Source of the DNA: Alviniconcha marisindica
Lineage: Eukaryota; Mollusca; Gastropoda; Provannidae
NCBI GenBank assembly: GCA_018857735.1
Contig: JABMCL010003147.1
Location: forward strand, 330,001-394,000
DNA: 64,000 nt
Direction: 5' to 3'
Both the position numbers and the translations under genes were made by a program. Shown here in pieces: positions 50,360-61,600 of the stretch. The first letter of the stretch is position 1. Each line of letters starts with the position of its first letter. Under the pieces are notes generated by a model, which saw nothing but the letters and a program-made list of their open reading frames with translations, did not search any database and was not told the origin of the DNA.

Positions 50360-50850
50360 ATGATCGCTTTTATGTAGAGCTGTCTCTGCTCTTGAGCAGA
50401 CTCACAGCACTTGTTGCATGTGATTCTCAATGAGTGACTGTAGCTGTTTCATAGCATGTTCCGAATATCCATTAGAGTGGTGTACTTCATCAATATCTGG
50501 TTGTTACATAGCTGTATATATGCCACATGAAACTGCTTCTGTCTAAGTCTTGGTGCATATCCTGTGTACACCATACAACCGTGTACCAGTTTACAGTGTC
50601 CTTCATTCAAAACCCCATATGTAGGTTGCATGTTAGCTGTCACCTGCCACCTGCACTTTGGGCAGAATTACCAGGATCTTTTACATGCTACTGTGGTAAA
50701 ACTGGGGTGGAATGGATATTTATATATAAGAATCTGCACTGAAAGCTGACCCCGGAGAATTTTTTTTAATCCTGCCACTGCTGCTGGGACTCGAACCTGC
50801 AGCCTTTTGATTATGAGTATGGTGCTCTACCACTCAGCTACCCCTGCATT
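50360..50850 (-). mobile_element. Family B SINE with tRNA-like head
   Basis: Read on the minus strand, 50847-50783 is tRNA-like: an A box (TAGCTGAGTGG), an anticodon-loop-like CTCATAA and a perfect B box (GGTTCGAGTCC). The body continues to 50360 and matches 30368-31000. The acceptor stem does not pair, so it is not a functional tRNA gene. Confidence 0.75.
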
Positions 50851-51301
50851 ATTTAATGTTCATGTGCTGATTATGTCTGCACACGCAAACTAACTCCGCT
50901 TAAACCAAATTTGATCAGCTCGACAACAAATCTGGTATGGAAGTCTAAAGCCTAATGAAGCCCACTGATAATCATGCAATGTTTAAAAGAGATCTCGCAT
51001 AAACACTCTCCAAGAAAAGCCAAAGTGGTGCACTAAGTAAAATGCACCATCGCCTTCAAACGCATGTCAAATATACACACAATGTTTCATGTCTCATCTT
51101 TCTATGCAGTACATCTACCTTGCACAAAGTTTAAATTTGATCACATAGCAGACGTCCCTATATTTCAAATCTGGTCAACATCAGTGAGACTGGAGTGGAA
51201 GCGTGAAGCTCAATGCCAAATGGCTATCATCTCTTTATCACCATGCACAGTCTGAATGGTCTTACACAGTCTGTTAGAAAAAGGCAACATTAACATTTTA
51301 G

Positions 51302-51353
51302 TAAGTAACTTGGTCTTTTACACCCAGTCAACCAGTACGGTTATATCAGGGCA
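51302..51353 (-). mobile_element. Mini-retroposon C, 52 bp, with 13-bp target-site duplication
   Basis: Flanked by attaacattttag at 51289-51301 and 51354-51366, a perfect duplication. Confidence 0.92.
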
Positions 51354-51477
51354 ATTAACATTTTAGCCATAGACAAAAAACATCTCTAATGAGAGGCAAC
51401 CCCTCTTTTCAAACCACCTTATGTGAAACTTCTGCCTATTTCACATACAAACATACCCATCACCCAGGACTATCCTT

Positions 51478-51892
51478 CATTTAAAGGAACTAGCCACCTC
51501 AGATTTAAACTGAATAACTTCCTCATTTAAAGGAACTAGCCACCTCAGATTTAAACTGAATAACTTCCTCATTTAAAGGAACTAGCCACCTCAGATCTAA
51601 ACTGAATAACTTCCTCATTTAAAGGAACTAGCCACCTCAGATCTAAACTGAATAACTTCCTCATTTAAAGGAACTAGCCACCTCAGATTTAAACTGAATA
51701 ACTTCCTCATTTTGAGGAACTAGCCACCTCAGACCTAAACTGAATAACTTCCTCATTTAAAGGAACTAGCCACCTCAGATCTAAACTGAATAACTTCCTC
51801 ATTTAAAGGAACTAGCCACCTCAGACCTAAACTGAATAACTTTCTCATTTAAAGGAACTAGCCACCTCAGATCTAAACTGAATAACTTCCTC
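51478..51892. repeat. 46-bp minisatellite, 9 units
   Basis: Unit ggaactagccacctcagatt, taaactgaataacttcctca, tttaaa; copies start at 51486, 51532, 51578, 51624, 51670, 51716, 51762, 51808 and 51854 with only a few substitutions. Confidence 0.95.
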
Positions 51893-52231
51893 AGTGTTTG
51901 CGACAGCTGACAAAAACATGATCTGTAGTAAACAAACAAACAAACAAATTCAACTGAAGAACAGTTGATTTAATATGTTCTCAGAGTCACCGACACTTTC
52001 TGTATGCACTTTTATCTGTATGCACTTTTTCTGGCATTTTGCACTCTCTCCAGGGTTTAGTATGATGTCACCAAAACTGTTCTTGACATGATGAACAGAA
52101 TACCAGAAGCTCTCAGTTCTGCATACAGGTCACAGAAGAAACTGTTTTTATTCTTGTCATCCTTTAAAAAACATTTTACTCTGTGGTGTTGATCTCTGTG
52201 AACTTTTGATGACGTAGCTAGATAAATAATT

Positions 52232-52274
52232 TGGTTTTTCATACCCAGTTAACCATGTGGGTTATATCAGGGTA
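52232..52274 (-). repeat. Mini-retroposon C copy with changed stem
   Basis: ACCC at 52243-52246 pairs with GGGT at 52270-52273, against GCCC/GGGC in other copies; inner AACC at 52251-52254 pairs with GGTT at 52260-52263. Only a weak taattt flank repeat. Confidence 0.7.
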
Positions 52275-52278
52275 ATTT

Positions 52279-52516
52279 GAACCCTTTCACTGCCATGCTT
52301 GCTGCTCTGCCATTCAGAAAATGACCAACACAAGTGCCAAATCCGAAATAATTCTGTCTTTTCCACCTCTTCGCATGAGCATGTGAAAGGAATTCTATCA
52401 AAATACACAGTACTGAAAGCAAACATGTTATAGGGACATCAAATATACTGTTTGCAAGCATGTTTGTGTGCACTTTTCAGCCAGAAATTTTACAGGCTGG
52501 GGCAGTGAAGGGGTTA
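52279..52516. mobile_element. TTAA-type MITE (family E), 238 bp
   Basis: Terminal inverted repeats accctttcactgcc and ggcagtgaaggggt. Its reverse complement aligns with the copy at 57368-57577 along the full length. Flanks are degraded from TTAA. Confidence 0.8.
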
Positions 52517-52529
52517 CTGATGCATTGCA

Positions 52530-54130
52530 GCATTCTAGAAAAGGGGTATCTGTTGGGTTAAGCCAAAACTATTTTTTAGCTCACTGGTCATTCTGGAGTA
52601 AAATTATCAGCAGATAGGGAGAAAAGGAAAAAAAGTGTCAGAAAAAAAATAACGACTAAATTAAAAACAAATTCATACAAATAACAGGGGGGTTTTCCCA
52701 CTGGAACTGAAAAGGCTAGTTCCTTTGTAACGGCCACCCCGCTTGATTTTTAAGGGACTTTTAAAATATGGTTCCACTACAAATGCTGATCAGTTTACAC
52801 AGACTCTTACATTTTTTCATGAACACAGACATATGCAACAGTCAAACACAGAATTGAAATACACACCAAGTAAGTAAGTAATGGTTAGTTTGGCAGACTA
52901 TGGAAGTAAAACATACACACGCACAGACAATTTACCGGTAAGAAAAAATTGGTGCCATTTTTGTTTTTGTTTTTAGTAAAAAATAACTATACATCAGCAA
53001 ACAATATGTACATCTATTTATAAAACATTACCTGAAGACACTACACTGTAATTTTACACATTAGTGTGCGTCCACTATATCATAACCTTAAAAATAATTG
53101 GTAAAATACGGCAGGGACTAACTGTTCCACATATGTACAAAAAAACATGTATTTGGAGGTGTATTTCAGTATTTTTGCCTGGCTAGAGCCAAACTTTTAG
53201 CATATATAATGACGCACATATGTGTATGTCATGAAGCAACAAGCTACAGTTACTAGAAAACACTAACAGAAACTGATTGCGTACACATGACTAGCACTTG
53301 TAACAAGCTTCTCGCTGCTACCAAGGAAGTGAAATATTAATAAAACGTACCATTATCACAAGCTTGCGTACCCTAAATTGACCACAATAAGGTTTTACAA
53401 AGCAACGACATAAGAACAACTTGCTCTGACACACTTGAAATAAAAATTGCAACATTAAACATAACTGAATGATCACAAAGCAGGCTCTGTCAACATACCA
53501 AAGTTACCAGTTAGGTAACATGGCTGGCCAAGCAGTTAAGATGTATCCACTGAAACTCTGCCAAGCTACACATATGTGGGTAGATGTTTATTTTGATTTT
53601 CATTCTACAGCTTAGTAGCACAGGCAGTCTGCAAGAAAAAGCAACGTTTTTTATTTCCATGAAAAAGAGACGGACAAAGAAATAAAACTGACAATATTTT
53701 GCACAAACGTCAAAGACAGTACATGAAACTGGTACCTGTTCACTCCCACCCCACTCTTGCTGCTGCCCTTCCTTGACACTTATTCCCACTCCTAATCCCA
53801 TCATCCCTCTCACCATAGCATCGTTAAACACATCTGAAATATTTATCTGCCTTTCAACTTCACTTTCTTTTTAAGCACATTTCAGAGTCCCCATCCAGCC
53901 CTGCAGTCACCAAAGTTTTGTAAGTGTCCAGAATCAATCCAACGGATCTTTACCCATAGCCTTTTTTTTTTTTTTTAAGGCAGCACACCTGTAATTTTGG
54001 ACACAAATTGCGTATGTGACTGTTTTCAATTCTACCTGCTATTTTGCTGGTGGGGAGGGGAAGGTGGGGGGGGGGGGGTGCAAACACCACTAAAGAGTAT
54101 GCACTAAAAGCTGACTGGGAGAGAGAGAAA
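52530..54130 (-). other. No gene; putative 3' UTR of the CUEDC1-like gene
   Basis: AT-rich sequence with scattered T/A tracts. No credible ORF, and no repeat placed apart from a G-run at 54055-54078. Confidence 0.35.
53587..53592 (-). terminator. Candidate proximal polyadenylation signal of the CUEDC1-like gene
   Basis: AATAAA on the minus strand, about 1.9 kb past the stop codon. Confidence 0.25.
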
Positions 54131-54136
54131 AATCCC

Positions 54137-54212
54137 TTGCAGCACCAGGGAGTCAAGCTGGCGTCAGCCTTGAGCTGGATTGACACTCCACCAGCTGAGC
54201 TACAACACCACC
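54137..54212 (-). repeat. tRNA-like head of a SINE (family B-related)
   Basis: On the minus strand: TAGCTCAGCTGGTGGAGTGT (A box) and GCTTGACTCC (degenerate B box). Preceded in plus coordinates by actaaaagctgactgggaga, which resembles the family B body at 50738. Confidence 0.6.
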
Positions 54213-54289
54213 CAGTTTGCTTCTAAGCGCTGGACAGGCAAACAACAACTCAACCAAACAGAAGACAAGTCGTCTCATTTTTTCATCAT

Positions 54290-54420
54290 TTAACTGTTGT
54301 TTAAGTGCGTTTTGTCGCTTGACGAAGGGGGTTACCCCAAAAATCTGCAGATTGTGTGTCTGTGTCAAAATAGATAAGCGTTCTTTTGAATCTTTTATGT
54401 GTTTGGACCACCCAGTTGGG
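54290..54420. repeat. Family F repeat, partial
   Basis: Ends cttttatgtgtttgga like the 47043 copy; contains gggggttaccccaaaaat, itself a small palindrome. Confidence 0.5.
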
Positions 54421-54889
54421 CAAAGAAGATCACAGGAAAGATCTCCTTTCCATCCATTCCTCCTGAGTGGCTTTCTGAACCCAGTTCTTCGTGACAGCAC
54501 ACAGGCTGGGTAAAAGTGCTTCAACTTCAAGAGAAAAGGCTAAGCCAGAGATCTGCACTTCAGGTTTCGTTCTTCTCTTCCTTGGCTGAAAATGAGAATG
54601 ATCTGTTTCACAGTCATATCTAACAAACGCCTCTAGGCCATGTTTGACTGAAGTTCACTTATTCACCCAATGCATTATAAATCTATAAAACACTCATAAA
54701 ATTCTTTGACCAAGTGTAATACTAATCACTAACAATCACCTCTTTAAAAACAAAACAAAATCAAACCAAACTCTCACTGGTCTGACTACAACGCAATCTG
54801 TCACAGCAACGGTTAGACCTTACAAGTTACAAAACCAACCAACCGTGGCGCCACAATTTTAACACCTTTCAGACCGTATCAGTATTGTC

Positions 54890-55528
54890 CTGATCTTGGG
54901 AAGTCTAAGTCGACAGAATGCACATGGCACATTTTCACATTGCACTACCACGTCACACTATGCCAGTGGCATTGGACTGTGGCACACTGTTCTAACCTGC
55001 TTGGGTGCTGCAGAGTATATCAGCATTGCACTATGCCAGTGGCATTATGGGACGTGGCAAACAAACAGAGTCGTTTGTCAACAGAATACTGTTCTAACCT
55101 GTGTGTCAGTTTTAGCCAGGGTACATCAGCATCACGCCATGCCAGTGGCATTATGGGACGAGGCTGACCAATGACTGCATTGGTCAATAGAACTCTGCAC
55201 GGGTCAACAAAATACTGTTCTAACCTGCATGTCACAGTTTTAGTCAAGGTACATCAGCATCACACCATGCCAGGGGCATTATGGGATGCACTGGTCAGCA
55301 GCACACTGTTCTAACCTGTGTGGCACAGATTTAGCCAGGGTACATAAGCACTGTACCATGCCAGCGGCATTATGGGACACAGCAGACCAATGACTCTCCA
55401 CTGGTCAACAGAACAGTTCTAACCTGTAGGTCAGCGGCAATAAGGGACATGGTAGACCAATGACTCTCCACTGGTCAACAGAACACTGTTCTAACCTGTG
55501 CTGCACACTAAGCTAGGGCCTCTTGGCG
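54890..55528 (-). repeat. Tandem array derived from the terminal exon of the CUEDC1-like gene (about 6 units)
   Basis: Units of about 70-130 bp carry catgccagtggcattatggg and gttctaacctg words. Each matches terminal-exon bases 55527-55560 (cgtcacaccgtgtctgtggc then gttctggggtgg). Units lie near 54968, 55044, 55148, 55274, 55368 and 55438. Confidence 0.8.
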
Positions 55529-55612
55529 TCACACCGTGTCTGTGGCGTTCTGGGGTGGCAGACCGTCCACTCTGAACCCTGATCGACCAGCTCCGTAAGT
55601 CTGGGCATTGGT
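55529..55612 (-). CDS. CUEDC1: CUEDC1-like terminal coding exon
   Basis: 84 nt after ccttgcag: 27 codons (TNAQTYGAGRSGF then RVDGLPPQNATDTV) and TGA. The C-terminus is not conserved with vertebrates, so the call rests on phase, acceptor and position. Confidence 0.7.
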   Translation of the reverse strand, partial: TNAQTYGAGRSGFRVDGLPPQNATDTV

Positions 55613-58600
55613 CTGCAAGGGCAACACACAAAAAAAGAACGTCATCAAGCAAGCAAATCCCGATCTCCATGACTCAAACAAGAACAGGGCCATGAAGAGC
55701 ACTCTTCATCTCCATGACCCAAACACAGATATTTATATACACAAAAACAAGCAATACAGATGTATTTCATCAACTAAGTAATACTAACCGCAACTATCTG
55801 AGTTAGGTATGGGGGTAAAATGAGAAATGGTGTTTTAAGGGAGCAAGTATACTGGTATAACAGTAACACTGAGCTGTCATGGTTTAGTTTTGCACAGTAC
55901 AAAGGAAGGGTGGAAACTCTGCTTTCATTGTGGCTGGCCTGGGTGACTGAAATAAGTCATTCCCTGCAGCTTATCAGCACAAACGACGACCATATTCATG
56001 TCATCATAAATCTACTAACCCATCACCAGCAATGTATGTATCTGTAGTGTGTGTGTGTGCGCGCATGTGTGTGTGCATGTCTGTGTGTGTTGGGGTGGGG
56101 GGGGGGGGGGGGGGGGGGGGGGGGGATGCATGTGTGTGTGCATTCAGGTATGCATGTAAGGGCAACAAAATTGTAAAATACTTGTGCTGATGTGGGACAG
56201 AGTGACAGGGCATTTACATCTAACTGAAACAATTCATGAGTTTTGTCATGCAATAATTAATAGCATGGCACAGGTCTTTACCCAGCATGATACTTAACGT
56301 ATGATGATTGTGGACAGCAAATCTTTTCCTGTAAAGAACTGCATGGCACGCAAACTGCAGTTTGTTGGAGAGAGAGTGCTTTTTTGTTTTAGCCAGCAGG
56401 GACCAACTGTGACCCAGGACAACTGCTACAAATGAGCCGCAACACAGAAGGCAGTTACTTACTGAAGGTGAGGTTCCCAGCACGTCATCTTCATCAGCCT
56501 CAACTTCTTCTTCATCCAGCAGGTTGGTCATTGATGGTGTTAGAGACTCACGTAATCTGACCGCATGTCAAGGACGATGTTACTCTGAACATGAAGCTTA
56601 CAAAATACCATGGATGCTGCGCTCCTGATCCGCTATAAGGCACAAGAGTCCCGACGTAATGTCTGATACCCAAGTCTGGTCACCTGCTAGTGCCAAGCAT
56701 TCGGGCAGTGTCTGACGGGCTAAATACCATGTGGCTGAAGGATGCTGCTTTTTGGCATCCCACATTTGAACGGCAGATGATGCTAGCAGCAACAAAACCC
56801 ACTTCTACGTCTGACAAGAGGCTCCACTATTATTACTACTGAAATGTGAAACCTGAACCACCAATCTGAATTCACCAGTAATGCATGTATTTGTAATGTG
56901 TGTGTGTGTGTGTGTGTGTGTGTGTTCACTTGGGATATACACACAAATGCCAACAGCAAGGTATTACGCGTAAAGTTAGTGGAAATGACGCAGTAATTTC
57001 GAGCAAACAGTAAGTGAGCAGACAAGGTTCTACTGAGGTTTTTAAGTTTTCTGTTTCATTGTTGTTGTTGTCTGACAGATACCCGGGCAAAATAATCACT
57101 CATATATCAACTTGAAATTGAAATGCTGATGTAATGCGCTGGGTAGTGTGTGTTTTTAATACTTATATGTAACTGTACAGTATCAACACTATTTACCAAT
57201 CCATAGACAAAGGATACAAATGTCGTGGTGACTTTTTCCTCTTTCTGGAGAAAAATTTTCTGGCAAGAGCAGCAAACTGTTTCTTTGAAGCTGAAACAGA
57301 AATTATATGATTTGATCTGAACATGTCTCTTTTCAAAAGGAAAAGCACACATTTTAAAAGTTTTTAACCCCTTCAATGCCCCAGCTTGTAAAATTTCCGG
57401 GCTGAAAGACGCATGTATGCATTTTCTGGTCCTATAACAAATCTACTTTTCAATGCTATGCGTTGTGACGAAAATCCTTTCATATGCCGGTGCGAAAAAG
57501 AAGACAGAAAGGCTTAAGGGTTTCAAATTTTGCACTTTTACTGGTCGTTTCCAAGTGACATCATGGCAGCGAAGGGGTTAATGTACGAAAAATGAAACAT
57601 GCCAGTGTACGTTACGAACCTTTTCCCATGTGCCGCAACTTCTGCAAAAACTCTGCATCTTCCTCGTTGGCCTTGGGCAGCTGCTGACTGAAGGGGAAGG
57701 CTTCTAGCGTGTCTTGTCGATCATCTCCATAACCCTCTGCGGGACAAACGTCAGCAAAGTTTGTCACATTTACTGTCTCAACGACAATGATAAGAAGAAG
57801 AATTAAAATTTTGTACAGTGCAAAAATCTGTGTCAGGAATGACATTCTAAGCATGTACACACACACAATATCCATGTACACATGCATCCATGCACACACA
57901 CATATCCACACACCGTCACACCCACATATCCATGCACACACACAGTCCATACATACACACAGCTATGCACACATCTAATGATCTATGCACACACTGGCAC
58001 CCGTACAAGACTTAGTCTTGCATTTTAACGCCCAGGCACACACGAGCAATTAACACAATCATAAAATTCGGCATCAAGAGCTGATAACCCCTTGTGTCAG
58101 TGTGTGTGTTGGGGCATGCAATTGTGTACATGCATGTGCTCCTGTTTGTGAATGTGCTGAAATGTGTATCTGTAAGCCATTGTAAAAAAAAAAAAGAGAT
58201 TGAGCACCATAAATAATATATTATCATTATTATAAATATTATTATTAGAACTCAGTCTGCATACGTCTCTCAACCATGTTGTCTTCCAAATTTCAGATAT
58301 ACGTATTTGTTTAGTAGACAAACCAGCAAACTGACTTACCCTGAATGTTGTCTTCCAAGGTTCAGATATGTATTTGTTCAATACACAAACCAGCAAACTG
58401 ACTTACCCTGAATGTTGTCTTCCAAAGTTCAGATATAATATATATATGTATTTGTTCAATACACAAACCAGCAGACTGACTTACCCTAGGCTGATGTGTA
58501 TTTGTTCAGTACACAAACCAGCAAACTGACTTACCCTGAATATTGTCTTCCAAGGTTCAGATATGTATTTGTTTAGTAGACAAACCAGCAAACTGACTTA

Positions 58601-61600
58601 CCCTGCAGGTTGTCTTCCAAGGTTCAGTTACGTTGTTGTTTTTAGTGGACAAACCAGCAAATTGTCTTACCCTGATCTTCAGGCCCCAGAGCAGGAGGGG
58701 ATAACTGTGGTATAGATTCAGCATCTGATGCTGCTGCTGCCGACAACGCTTGCTGTTTCAGCTCCTGGGCTGATGCATATTCATCAGCTGCAACCTGGCG
58801 ATCTGCCCAAGGATAAAAAAAAATCGCTAGTAATAGTATAGACTTGATGCTTCCACCAAAACTACAAGTCACAAAAGTTTTCATGTGAAAATCTGGGCGT
58901 TAAAAAACAATTATCTACCTATATCTATCAATGTAAAAATGCTATGGTGAACAGAAATGAGACTGTGAGAGACCTGAAGGAAACATGTTTTCTTTTCTAC
59001 CTCAAACTGGCCATGAGGAATTCTGGTAGATATGATAGAGTCACTCAAATAAAAATAAATTCACAATTATTACATCATTGAAATTTTAAATATCACATTA
59101 TTAATGAAGATAGTGTGAGTACAAAAACTTAAAAGACGCCTGAATGACAAATCTTCTCACCTCTCTCAAGCGTTTTCATGAACGTCTCATCATCTCTTAG
59201 TTCTTGCAAGAACTCTGAGTTTTGAAGAATCAGAGCTAGGCGCTCATCCTCAAGGTATTGAGACAACTCTGGGTCAAGGTCAACTGAGGCCTGTCGCCTG
59301 CGCCTCTCGTTTTCCCGCATCCGCCTCTGTATAAAGTCTGTACTGATGTCCTGAGTGATAATCTGCGAGAAAAAGAGCGTGCATAAACATTACACTTGCA
59401 CCTTATGTATGCCTCATGGATCAGCTGCTTTGAACTCCTTCCATTCCCAGGCCTATGTACCTGGAGGCATCTTTCTCAGGTGTAAGTAAGGGAACTGTAA
59501 ATTACTTCTTTAAGCAATAATCCCCTTTTACATAAATGTACTGCTACCTGAGGCAGATATTCACATACATGTGTGTGTGTGAGAGGGGTGGGGGTGAGGG
59601 GTGAGGGGTGCGGGGGAGAAGTTTTGATCTGATGCATTTTGAATGCAGGGGTCTTGCACTCACAGAGGAGAGGTGCAGATAAACAGTTCATCATTATTAA
59701 ATAAATACTGAGATCATGTGCTGATTATTGACAGTTTGGGCTTGGTTGTGTTTGCGAGTGATCAAGCTGAGCAGCTGTGTTTTAATTTTGTACTGAATAC
59801 AACCCAGGGAATCTGCCCAGAGCTATCTTTCTCAGTTGTCAATGAGTCAAAGCTAAATATATTGAGATCACAATTTCACATGCTAACTACTGACAGTTTT
59901 GGCTTGGTTGTGTTTACGACTGATCAAGTTGCACAATTGTGTTTTAATTTTGTGCTGAATACGGCTTTGAGAATCTGCCTGGAGACATCTTTTTCTGCTG
60001 TAAATCTATGTGAAATGTAAATACTAAGATGACTGTTTTGGTTTGGCTGTGTTTGCAGAGACTCACCCTTTGCGGCATTGATGAGCGAGAAGATGGAGCA
60101 GCAAAGGACATGGAGCGAAGAGGGATATGATGGGAGAGACTGCGCTTATGGCCCGTGCCTTCTGTGGGCTCTTCTCGACTTGAGAGGCTTCTGAAACCAC
60201 ACAGCTGCTGTTTTATTACTTATAATAATAATAATAATAATGGAAATTTGTAAAGCGCCTACCCTGCGGCTCAAAGCGCTGAACAAGCATACACACATAA
60301 TGTACATCGAGATGGAAAATGTTATAAAAAAAATATTTTAAAAATGTATGTATCGACAAGTGTTCAAGCATAATTATGCAAAAGATGCACACACACACAT
60401 TGTACAGACAGATGGGAGTGAAGGACAATGCGGTTTAACTGAAATATTCTGAGAAGAGAAATGTCTTATAGCACTGTAATTAACCCCTTCACTGTCCCAA
60501 CCAATAACTTTTCCCCAACAGAAAAAAAGCACACAAAGGCCTGCAAACAGACAGTTTGCCAGACCTATGAGCATAAGAAGCCTATTGGGCGATTCAGCGA
60601 AGCTGGTTTGCTACAGTGAATGCGCTTTGTAATCTTTCGCGCAAGAAGTCGTGAGAGGTCGCAGCGCACTTCCAGGCCGATTTCTGAGTAGGCGTTGCTT
60701 CACGCTGTGTATAACAGTGGAAGTTGAACCTAAAATCGCGAAGCAGTACAAATGCCACCACTGTTGCAGTTGCAAAAATTACCGTGGAAAGGGGATGGAG
60801 GGTGGAAAACAGTGTCTTTGCGTCTTTTTTTGGCTGACCAGAAGATCGCGAGTTCGTAGAAAAAATGCGTTTTGGGGCATCCTATAGCATGAGCAACAAG
60901 TTATTGCTTATTGCCAGACACATTCTGACTACGGGCCTCCAAAAATGCCTTTAAAGTTGGCAGTGTAAAATTAGCAAATTCACTGTCACCGCCTTCCATT
61001 GTGAAGAAAGTACGCACCGGAAGTAAAAGCAGCCAAGGGACTTAAGTGATGCAGGGCAAAAGTCAAGGGAGTTAACAACCCCGCCCAATACTCTCAACCA
61101 CGTGCACGTTGGTGCAAATCCTTCCTCAGGCTAAAAGCTACAGGATTTCAAATTTCACATTTTAGTGCTCAGCATTACACTGCTGAAAATCCTTCGTAAG
61201 GGTTTACCCATACATGGCAGCGAGTGGGTTAAACTACTCTACTAATGCACAGTTACAGCTATGGCAGTAGCACACAAAGGCAAACAAAATCTCTTCCAAA
61301 AGGATCAGAAGTTCAAAAAGATTTTTTTAACAAAAATCAAATAGTAGTCATTTTTTTAAAATATTTTAAACAAAAATTTATTCGAGACGAAATAAACATT
61401 AAAAAAATCATTATGTGCTCATCAACAAGCTATAGCTTATAGGCGATGAGCTCATGCAGATGGAAAAAAACACAATGTATGGCGGATGAACAATTTCACT
61501 TCGCTATCAATAAATGAGACGTAACAAAAAAATAACAACAATAAAAACAAAAAACAAGAGGAAACAAACAAACAACAAAACAAAAAAATACGAACAGTCA

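Noticed and set aside
50783..50847. tRNA gene on the minus strand
   Set aside because: A and B boxes are present, but the acceptor stem does not pair and the sequence continues into a repeated SINE body.
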